Both the position numbers and the translations under genes were made by a program. A stretch of 30,271 nt of DNA from a virus: positions 1 to 30,271 of the IMG/VR virus record IMGVR_UViG_3300024346_007609; one strand, 5' to 3'. How positions within the stretch are numbered: position 1 is the first letter of the stretch; the number at the start of each line of letters is the position of its first letter. The notes under the pieces were generated by a model, which ran no database searches, was not told the origin of the DNA, and was given only the letters and a program-made list of their open reading frames with translations. Of this stretch, positions 24,664 through 30,271 are shown piece after piece.

Positions 24664-25971
24664 GATGGCCACGCGAGTGTCTGCGACGTAACCAGCAGGC
24701 ATGGTTATCTGAACTGTCGCAGTTGGTGTGATCAACTTGGATGTCTGGCCAGCCGCCTGAAATGCATCATCCACCGTGACTGTCACGAAAGTATTGGATG
24801 TAGTAAATGGCGATGGCAAGGTAAGGACCAGGTTGCCTGTTCTCATCATCACCAACAGTTGGCCCTGAATTATTTTGAATGTGCTCGCACCCAGAGTGAG
24901 TGTGGTCACACCAACCGTATAAGAACCAGCACCATTGACAAGAGCAGCATAATTGCCTGAAAGAGAAGTGGTTGTGCCAGAGTAAGCGGTGGTAATGGTG
25001 GCAGTCGTGGAGGCAATGGACGCAGAACCACCCGTTGCGCCACTGATTCCTATTAGTCCACCGGGTGAAACACCCACGCCTGAGGATATTGTTCCACCAC
25101 CCGCTTGACTGTAGCCACTTGGGTTGGTGGCTGAGATTTGGTTGGTTGACGTCTTGGAAGCCACCGTAAAATAACCAGCAGTGGCAATGTAGATGACCTG
25201 GCCCACAGTCATCCAACTGTTGTCACCCACATAGATAGTCACACTGCTCGTTTCACCCGGCATGGTGAAGCTGGTGGTCACTGTGGTGTAAGCAGGGCTC
25301 CCAGCACCATTGCTGCCACTGTAACCTGAAAAACCAGAGGCACCCCGTGTGCCGGAGAAGCCAGAATTTCCAGATATGCCTGATGAACCCGAGAAGCCAG
25401 AGGAACCTCCGCCATTTGTAGATGTGGTAGGAATAAGCAGTGAACCTTGAACTACAGCCACAGGCCTCATGGTGATCTGAACATCAGCACAGACTTCAGC
25501 TGTTGCACTGCCGATGTTGGTCACCTTGATGATAAATTCACCTTCACCGTAGAAAGTTGTTTGTCCACTGACTTCACTCAGGGTAGAAGACACTGATGTG
25601 CCGGTGGAAGCTCCATAGGTGGATGACCACAAGACCTCAACACGTACAGTGTTAGAGGGCGTTGAAGCCACAATGCCATTCAAAACTCTCGCTTCAAAGC
25701 CAGAAGGTATGCGGTAGTTCAGCACCACTGTCGACTGTGAAGCTGACAGTGAGATGCGAGGAATTGGCAGGTCAATGATCTGCTCCTTGTTGTTGACTTC
25801 AGAGATGAGTTGGTTGATCACCTCAGCCAAGACGTTATCTCGTTCAGCAAGATTACGCGTGGAAAAAGATATGGATGTGGCTGAGTTTGCGTCTGTATTG
25901 GTAAGGTGTCTTACGTCACCGTTACCATATGGAAGCCCAGCAGCTTTTGGAAGTATAAGTGGAGTGATCAT
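24637..25971 (-). CDS. Fibre or decoration protein with short collagen-like segment
   Basis: A 444-aa protein. Residues 1-75 include SFSTRNLAERDNVLAEVINQ and a short helical region; about 75-180 form a beta domain (STVVLNYRIPSGFEARVLNG). Then come about ten Gly-X-Y triplets (GFSGSSGISGNSGFSG...), a module SFTMPGETSSVTIYVGDNSW-MTVGQ that matches one in the giant tail protein, a Gly/Ser/Thr-rich shaft and a beta C-terminus. It overlaps the HU-like gene by 4 bp and ends 27 bp inside the opposing gene. It is the last gene of the portal operon. A short virion fibre is the best guess. Confidence 0.68.
   Translation of the reverse strand: MITPLILPKAAGLPYGNGDVRHLTNTDANSATSISFSTRNLAERDNVLAEVINQLISEVNNKEQIIDLPIPRISLSASQSTVVLNYRIPSGFEARVLNGIVASTPSNTVRVEVLWSSTYGASTGTSVSSTLSEVSGQTTFYGEGEFIIKVTNIGSATAEVCADVQITMRPVAVVQGSLLIPTTSTNGGGSSGFSGSSGISGNSGFSGTRGASGFSGYSGSNGAGSPAYTTVTTSFTMPGETSSVTIYVGDNSWMTVGQVIYIATAGYFTVASKTSTNQISATNPSGYSQAGGGTISSGVGVSPGGLIGISGATGGSASIASTTATITTAYSGTTTSLSGNYAALVNGAGSYTVGVTTLTLGASTFKIIQGQLLVMMRTGNLVLTLPSPFTTSNTFVTVTVDDAFQAAGQTSKLITPTATVQITMPAGYVADTRVAISYIGVVVA
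24681..24722. other. Nested inverted repeat downstream of the 23563 gene
   Basis: CTGCGAC (24681-24687) pairs with GTCGCAG (24716-24722), and inside them TAACC (24689-24693) pairs with GGTTA (24703-24707). It lies 18 bp after the plus-strand stop, inside the opposing fibre gene, as do the terminators at 16583 and 18582. No T-run follows, so it is not called a terminator. Confidence 0.35.
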
Positions 25972-26303
25972 GGCTTGTAATTGTACTCGACCTTGTCCGA
26001 AAAGGACTTGTAGAGTTTAAGGTGAAAGCGAACACGTTCATCCAAGAAAAAGTATCTCTGTACTTTCTCAACACCAATCTTTGAACGCTTAAAATTCATG
26101 GATACTGACTTGCCCTTGATTATCTTGGGTGTGATGGATCCCACATGACCAAGGTTAACCTTGCTAAGATTTATGACAGCTTCCTCAACAAGTCCAATAA
26201 GACAATCATGGACCTTGTTGGCTTCAATATAGGACAACTCACAGTCTTCCATGAATCTGCGAATTATCTTAGCCTTCGTAATCGATTTGGACTTTTTTGT
26301 CAT
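25968..26303 (-). CDS. HU/IHF-like DNA-binding protein
   Basis: A 111-aa basic protein resembling the HU/IHF fold: N-terminal helices (KAKIIRRFMEDCELSYIEANKV, then HDCLIGLVEEAVINLSKVN) followed by LGHVGSITPKIIKG, which corresponds to the GFGSF turn leading into the DNA-binding arm, and a basic SMNFKRSKIG stretch. HU proteins bend DNA without much sequence preference. It sits between gp25 and a fibre gene with 4-bp overlaps, so it is expressed with virion genes and might be packaged or help DNA condensation. The usual RNP arm tip is not evident, so the call is moderate. Confidence 0.6.
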   Translation of the reverse strand: MTKKSKSITKAKIIRRFMEDCELSYIEANKVHDCLIGLVEEAVINLSKVNLGHVGSITPKIIKGKSVSMNFKRSKIGVEKVQRYFFLDERVRFHLKLYKSFSDKVEYNYKP

Positions 26304-26971
26304 GAATAGCTAAGGCCTAAAGTCAAAAACTGATTCAGCGCCTGAACCTGTATTGCAACGTTTATTTGACGTTGATTTGGCTGCCTCTCAGTGGTTATGG
26401 ATATCACACTGACTCTTGGTTCAAATTTTGCAATGGCCTGATTCACTTCTTGTTGTACTTGAGCTTCAAGAACAGAAGAGTCTAGTTCAAAGACCAATTT
26501 TCCAATCTGTGTACCAAATTCAGGACTCATCAGACGCTCGCCTTTCTGTGTGAGCAAAAGATTACGCAAGTCAGAAGATATTACCTGGATGTCTGAACCC
26601 CCATTTAGTATCCACCGACCAACAGAGGCATTTTCGGGCAATATTGGCCCACGCAGAAAACCTCTATTTTCTGTTAAAATAACTGCTGAACCCACATCGA
26701 GGTATATGACACTCAAGTCTGTCGTTGGAGTGGGCGATTTAAAATTTCTGCCCAACACCTTGATGACATAGAAACCCTTGTTGACATAGTTATGACTGTA
26801 AGTGCCAGTTACAACATTGTTCGACTTAAGAGCTGAAGGGATATCTGTAGTAGTTCCATCACCCCACTGAATGGTGCCAGTCAAATACGTAAGAGCTGTG
26901 TCAGTCTCAGTGAGTGTCACTGAGACTGATACTGTTTGGCTTTTTAACGTATGACTTGTCGTTGTCGTCAT
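26300..26971 (-). CDS. Baseplate wedge protein, gp25-like, with N-terminal PKD domain
   Basis: A 223-aa two-domain protein. Residues about 14-92 look like a PKD/Ig domain (IQWGDGTTTDIP at 34-45 and YSHNYVNKGFYVIKV at 58-72). Residues about 128-223 match the T4 gp25/P2 gpW baseplate wedge family: ISSDLRNLLLTQKGERLMSP, FGTQIGKLVFE, then a helix with QEVNQAIAKFEPRV and a closing beta hairpin. This family joins the sheath to the inner baseplate and is a mark of contractile tails. It overlaps the portal and HU-like genes by 4 bp. The PKD part is not in standard gp25 (T4 gp25 is about 130 aa). Confidence 0.85.
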   Translation of the reverse strand: MTTTTSHTLKSQTVSVSVTLTETDTALTYLTGTIQWGDGTTTDIPSALKSNNVVTGTYSHNYVNKGFYVIKVLGRNFKSPTPTTDLSVIYLDVGSAVILTENRGFLRGPILPENASVGRWILNGGSDIQVISSDLRNLLLTQKGERLMSPEFGTQIGKLVFELDSSVLEAQVQQEVNQAIAKFEPRVSVISITTERQPNQRQINVAIQVQALNQFLTLGLSYS

Positions 26972-28938
26972 TTGTTCAGTCGAGTATACTTACGCCAAGC
27001 CGGTTCACTGTCTTTATCAGATTCAAACACCGGTATTGGACCCTGATCTTGGGCCTGTGTCTGAGGCTTTTCTAAGGATTCTTTGACAAAGAGTGGCGTC
27101 ATCTTGATCCTCTGCTGGTTCTCATTAAGAGGTTTCTTAGGCCCGTCCAGGGCCTCCTTGCTGACCTCAAAACTATTACCGGCAACCATTCGTCCTTCAC
27201 CCCCTATCATGATGCCATCACCCTCACGAATACGAGGAACAGACAGCACGTCAGAAGCTCTACGGTACTTTTTCTTGGCATGATTATCCAAATGAGAGGC
27301 TTCCACGATTGACTTAATTTTCATCATGATTTGACTCTTTTCTGGGTCAAGACGTGAACTAATAGTTTCAAAGATCCTCTTCAGGTTGTCTGGATTGCCC
27401 TTAGCTTCAAAAGCGGGTGCTTCCATGGGTGAGGGCAACGCTGTCATAAAGACATTGACAACATTATCCGGCAACCTTAAGTACCGCTTGAATATGAGTT
27501 CAACCCAAGCTTCTTTAGGCAGGTTGTAAGCAGCCATCACGTCAGCTAACTTGCTAAGAATATCGGCCTGAGTGGCCAACAAGTCCAACTTCATCTGGTC
27601 TTCTAACCCACCAATGTCAGCCATCTTGGCTTGAATGTTCAGTGAATCCAGGTTGGTCTTGCCCTTAAGAATGGCATGAAAATTTCCCAACCAAGTGTAT
27701 TGGGAAAGGATTGGCTTACGAATGGACCTTACCTTGCGAAGGAAGCGAATGTCCTGAGCTAGCAATGATTTTCCAGAAGGTGCACCTCCACCACCAGAAT
27801 CACCAATGCCAAACCAACTCTTGGGCATGCCGATGATGGAATAGAAAAGGTCTGTCAGTAACTCAATGTCATAGACATCTGGAACATTGGCTGTGCCTGC
27901 GAGTTTTGTGATGGTATGCTGAAATCCCTTGGGCATTGCAACCCACAGGACTGAATCAAGCGCCCATGGGTTATAGAAGCTCTTGAAGTCGGTGGGAGCT
28001 GACATGCTGTCTGTGTCACCTCGTCCAAATGACTGCTTGCTACGAAGCATCTGCTTCCACCGCTGTACCGTACGCATCTGGTCAGCTGGGGCTTGTTCCT
28101 GCACGTCAATGTTGATTACATAACGATCAGGCTGAACTTGAGCTCGGTGCACAACCATCTGGTCCACGGCCATGCGAAGCTTCTTGTAGATTCCTTGTGC
28201 TTCATCATAGATTGCTTCACCATATTCAGATGTACGCATGCGGAACATACGGCGCATGTGGAGCATATCCCATGGGTACCATAGGTCTTCACTACGTCCT
28301 TGTGTAGCGGCAATAGAAGCGCGTGGAATCTCTGTGATACCGTCAGCTGCCACGAAAATATCGTTAGCCCGTGGCTTCCTCTCTGACCATTTGAAGCCAA
28401 CGCACTGGCGATTCTTTTCTAGCCAATAACGACGGACACTCTTTGGATGAATAAAGTGTAGACCTAAGACACCTTCACCCTGAGCATACTCAATCTTCTC
28501 ATAGTGGTTTCCAAGAGCAGCCAGGTACCAGACCTGTGAATTGAGAATATCTTCAACCCCAACACGGTCAAGCATCTCGTTAAGATCATCTTCAAACTCA
28601 GAATCATTGCATTCAAACCAAAGTGTTCCAGGGTTGATTGGATCACGTTGTGTGGCTTCCTCTACCAACTCAGTCAGAGCGGCAGCCATCATGTCCCAAG
28701 TTCCCATCTCCTCCCACAGATCAAGCACTTGATCCATGGACGTGGGACGCTTCATGATTGTCGAGTACTTCGTCCACGTGTCTGGATTAGCCACACGACT
28801 GGCGTCCATGAAGTCGTCTGTCAGCTCCTGGTTTGCTGATGCGGTGTTTGCACGAGGAATAATCGAGCTGATCGGGTCTCCCGAGCCAATAAAGCCCATC
28901 CGTCTCAGCAATTCTGTCCCTATGGTGCTAAATTTCAT
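26968..28938 (-). CDS. Portal protein, T4 gp20-like
   Basis: A 656-aa protein with the portal pattern of large myoviruses: N-terminal WEEMGTWDMMAAALTELVEE, wing segments (EDILNSQVWYLAALGNHYEK, LHFIHPKSVRRYW), AVDQMVVHRAQVQPDRYVI, then the crown and stem region with YDIELLTDLFYSIIGMPKSW and a long helical stretch. Twelve copies would form the DNA channel at the capsid vertex. It is longer than T4 gp20 (524 aa), partly through a disordered C-terminal tail rich in Pro, Gln and Lys. It is the first gene of a four-gene operon, with CAAGAAC 2 bp before the ATG. Confidence 0.88.
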   Translation of the reverse strand: MKFSTIGTELLRRMGFIGSGDPISSIIPRANTASANQELTDDFMDASRVANPDTWTKYSTIMKRPTSMDQVLDLWEEMGTWDMMAAALTELVEEATQRDPINPGTLWFECNDSEFEDDLNEMLDRVGVEDILNSQVWYLAALGNHYEKIEYAQGEGVLGLHFIHPKSVRRYWLEKNRQCVGFKWSERKPRANDIFVAADGITEIPRASIAATQGRSEDLWYPWDMLHMRRMFRMRTSEYGEAIYDEAQGIYKKLRMAVDQMVVHRAQVQPDRYVINIDVQEQAPADQMRTVQRWKQMLRSKQSFGRGDTDSMSAPTDFKSFYNPWALDSVLWVAMPKGFQHTITKLAGTANVPDVYDIELLTDLFYSIIGMPKSWFGIGDSGGGGAPSGKSLLAQDIRFLRKVRSIRKPILSQYTWLGNFHAILKGKTNLDSLNIQAKMADIGGLEDQMKLDLLATQADILSKLADVMAAYNLPKEAWVELIFKRYLRLPDNVVNVFMTALPSPMEAPAFEAKGNPDNLKRIFETISSRLDPEKSQIMMKIKSIVEASHLDNHAKKKYRRASDVLSVPRIREGDGIMIGGEGRMVAGNSFEVSKEALDGPKKPLNENQQRIKMTPLFVKESLEKPQTQAQDQGPIPVFESDKDSEPAWRKYTRLNK

Positions 28939-28977
28939 ATGTTCTTGTAAACTAAGGTAGAGTATGTTCTCTTAACC
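28939..28977. promoter_or_regulatory. Divergent gap between portal and 28978 gene, partial motif
   Basis: The 39-bp gap holds the minus-strand word CAAGAAC (28941-28947), the first 7 bases of the motif seen in the other divergent gaps, but without the TG that follows. The word TATGTTCT is repeated directly at 28938-28945 and 28963-28970. Both point to regulator or polymerase contacts, with less support than the other sites. Confidence 0.4.
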
Positions 28978-29253
28978 ATGACAGAACTAGGTAACCAAAA
29001 CATTCGTAGTAAGGTTAAGACACCAGGAAAAGAAGAAATCATTGCCTTTAGACTAGAGAAGAACGACTGCATTGGCTTAGATAAGGCCATACAAGATCTT
29101 GGGATTAAGAGCGTCAAGTCACGTGGACACGTGAGCCGTAAGATTGTTAAGGACTTTCTCATGGGTCGACTGGTGTACATCACACCGGAACACCTGTCGT
29201 TGGACCCTGCTCGGAATCATCCGATCCACCCAGGTCTTGTGGATTTAGTTTGA
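28978..29253 (+). CDS. Small hypothetical protein, possible DNA-binding regulator
   Basis: A 91-aa basic protein (MTELGNQNIRSKVKTPGKEE...). A strand followed by two helices (EIIAFRLEKNDCIGLDKAIQ, then SRGHVSRKIVKDFLMGRL) gives a faint ribbon-helix-helix look. It is read divergently from the portal gene across 39 bp, a common place for a regulator. Its last 74 bp overlap the opposing 121-aa gene. Function unproven. Confidence 0.55.
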   Translation: MTELGNQNIRSKVKTPGKEEIIAFRLEKNDCIGLDKAIQDLGIKSVKSRGHVSRKIVKDFLMGRLVYITPEHLSLDPARNHPIHPGLVDLV

Positions 29254-29545
29254 CTCTAAAAGCAAAGTGAGTCTGGCCCTTCTGCTCAAAAGAGAATGAA
29301 GTGTTCGGCTCAGCAATAAAAGCCTTGATCACATCCACTTGCTCTTGAGGAACTTTTCTAAAGAGCAGTTCAACGATGTAGTCATTACCCTCCTTAAGGA
29401 TCTGAGTGGCCTCAAGAAATGACATCAAGGCTGGAGATGTCATGAGTCTCAACAGAAGACGGTCCATGTAGGCTTTGGCCTTTTCATCCAAAACCTCACT
29501 GGCTGTATCTTCCATCAGAAATTGTAAAATTCGATCAATTGTCAC
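29180..29545 (-). CDS. Hypothetical protein with its own motif-bearing upstream site
   Basis: A 121-aa protein with a GTG start at 29545. The N-terminal part is helical (MTIDRILQFLMEDTASEVLD, AYMDRLLLRLMTSPALMSFL), then a strand region (DYIVELLFRKV, HFAFRVKLNPQDL) and a disordered acidic end. The last 74 bp are shared with the opposing 91-aa gene, and both ends read as plausible protein. It is preceded by the best motif copy in the window. Function unknown; closeness to the portal suggests a head gene, as a guess. Confidence 0.6.
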   Translation of the reverse strand: MTIDRILQFLMEDTASEVLDEKAKAYMDRLLLRLMTSPALMSFLEATQILKEGNDYIVELLFRKVPQEQVDVIKAFIAEPNTSFSFEQKGQTHFAFRVKLNPQDLGGSDDSEQGPTTGVPV

Positions 29546-29569
29546 GGCTTAAGTACAGTTCTTGAATTT
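29546..29569. promoter_or_regulatory. Divergent gap with CAAGAACTG promoter-like motif
   Basis: The 24-bp gap between two GTG-started genes contains, on the minus strand, CAAGAACTGTACTTAA (29549-29564), 19 nt before the 29545 start. It differs at one position in 16 from the site before the giant tail gene. In so short a gap a promoter here would give a very short or absent leader. Confidence 0.55.
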
Positions 29570-30079
29570 GTGATTGAACCCATTAAGGCTGAGTGGAGAT
29601 GGCGCACATGTGAGGATCTGCCAACACCAGCTCCATATGTTACCACCTCTGGGTTTGCCGTGGATCCTCACGGTAATTTTCCACTCATCTATCGTGGTCC
29701 TAATGTCCGTTCTGCAAAGAACTGCTGGTCATTGCCATCTGGATTGCACGAATGTGGTTTTACTTTGGCCCAGCAATTTGCAGTGGAACTGGGTGAGGAA
29801 CTGAATCTAGAAGCAGACCCAACCAGAGGCAAGATCATTGGTGTCTATGAGAACATAGCAGCCGTAGACAAGTGGCACTGGGTCATTGCTGTGTTAGTCA
29901 TACCTGTAAAGACTTTGGACACGATGGTGAACAAGGAACCTGATAAGCATCCAGAGATGAGAAAAGCTCACTACACCCAACTTACTGAGATACTTGGTCT
30001 TAACTGGGCGCCACAGTTAGGTCCGTTCATTCAAGAGAATGCTAGTGCCATTCGAAAATCAATTGTAAGATTGCTCTGA
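29570..30079 (+). CDS. Nudix-like hydrolase with degenerate Nudix box
   Basis: A 169-aa protein with a GTG start at 29570. The order of parts fits the Nudix fold: an early strand (TTSGFAVDPHG), LPSGLHECG at 55-63, the box region with VELGEELNL (72-80), then GVYENIAAVDKWHWVIAVLVIPV. Compared with GX5EX7REUXEEXGU, Gly58, Glu73, Glu76 and Glu77 are kept, but the first Glu is Phe64, the Arg is Val72 and the second Gly is Asn79. The metal-binding glutamates thus remain, so activity on a nucleoside diphosphate derivative is possible but not sure. Its stop overlaps the next ATG by 1 bp. Confidence 0.65.
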   Translation: MIEPIKAEWRWRTCEDLPTPAPYVTTSGFAVDPHGNFPLIYRGPNVRSAKNCWSLPSGLHECGFTLAQQFAVELGEELNLEADPTRGKIIGVYENIAAVDKWHWVIAVLVIPVKTLDTMVNKEPDKHPEMRKAHYTQLTEILGLNWAPQLGPFIQENASAIRKSIVRLL

Positions 30080-30271
30080 TGCGATTTCTAATCTATGGTG
30101 ATCTCCAGGCCTCTGATGGTCATGAGAGATGTTTCAATGATACAACCATGCCCTTACAAAGATGGCGTGTCAATAAGACCATGGACTTTCTAAAGGAAAC
30201 CTATGACACACACAAGTGTGATGGCCTGATTGATCTTGGCGACACCACAGATGACAGACAGGCCATTCCCA
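30079..30271 (+). CDS. Calcineurin-like metallophosphoesterase, N-terminal part (runs off window)
   Basis: The ATG at 30079 overlaps the previous stop (TGATG), and the frame is open for 64 codons to the edge. MRFLIYGDLQASDGHERCF and GLIDLGDTTDDR match metallophosphoesterase motifs I and II, with Asp8 and Asp55 as metal ligands; the usual His of motif I (DXH) is Gln10. Related phage proteins are annotated as phosphoesterases or SbcD-like exonucleases. The His motifs further on lie outside the window, so nuclease activity cannot be judged. Confidence 0.7.
   Translation, partial: MRFLIYGDLQASDGHERCFNDTTMPLQRWRVNKTMDFLKETYDTHKCDGLIDLGDTTDDRQAIP

Noticed and set aside
24681-24722. Intrinsic terminator after the 23563 gene
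   Set aside because: The nested stem is good but no T-run follows on either strand, so it is listed only as a structure.
1-30271. Stop codon reassignment
   Set aside because: TAA, TAG and TGA each end well-supported genes at overlaps with the next start, so the standard code fits.
1-30271. tRNA genes
   Set aside because: I looked in the gaps for a T-loop GTTCRA and paired acceptor arms and saw none; a covariance search would settle it.

Overview
The window looks like part of the genome of a large, contractile-tailed (myovirus-type) dsDNA bacteriophage. The clearest evidence is a T4 gp20-like portal protein, a gp25-type baseplate wedge protein, very large modular tail proteins, collagen-like fibres, and phage metabolic and DNA genes (thymidylate synthase, SF2 helicase, SNase-like nuclease, metallophosphoesterase). 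Genes are packed with 1-8 bp overlaps, mostly ATGA, and few have a clear Shine-Dalgarno sequence. TAA, TAG and TGA all act as normal stops. No tRNA, CRISPR array, integrase or insertion sequence was found. The host cannot be named from this sequence.

Layout. (1) 1-11828, minus strand, is one tail/adhesion operon read leftwards. It runs from a 2225-aa modular tail protein to a 247-aa tail-associated protein, a tandem GT2-GT2-GT9 glycosyltransferase whose GT9 domain continues in a second overlapping gene, a 523-aa fibre with a duplicated domain, and a collagen-like fibre that runs off the window. (2) 11829-12309 is the only long non-coding stretch. It is a divergent control region with a promoter-like motif, an orphan plus-strand terminator, a bipartite repeat and several hairpins. 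(3) 12310-16553, plus strand, holds six unknown genes followed by thyA. One of the unknown genes needs a -1 frameshift at a canonical A AAA AAA site. (4) 16550-18221, minus: SNase-like nuclease, small basic Cys protein, TIG-like virion protein. (5) 18243-18578, plus: one small gene. (6) 18575-22344, minus: small gene, GT9 glycosyltransferase, FkbM methyltransferase, UvsW-like helicase. (7) 22372-24663, plus: four genes, probably structural. (8) 24637-28938, minus: portal, PKD-gp25 baseplate wedge, HU/IHF-like protein, collagen-containing fibre. (9) 28978-30271: small genes on both strands, a degenerate Nudix protein and a truncated metallophosphoesterase.

How it fits together. Virion genes are spread over several divergently read operons. 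A 9-bp word, CAAGAACTG, occurs three times in the window, each time in a divergent intergenic gap, and a shorter form precedes the portal gene. It is a candidate phage promoter or operator for these operons. Plus-strand operons that meet minus-strand operons end in terminator hairpins buried inside the 3' ends of the opposing genes. The glycosyltransferases and FkbM enzyme, some embedded between the adhesin and the Ser/Thr-rich collagen-like fibres, suggest that the phage makes a glycan, perhaps on its own fibres.
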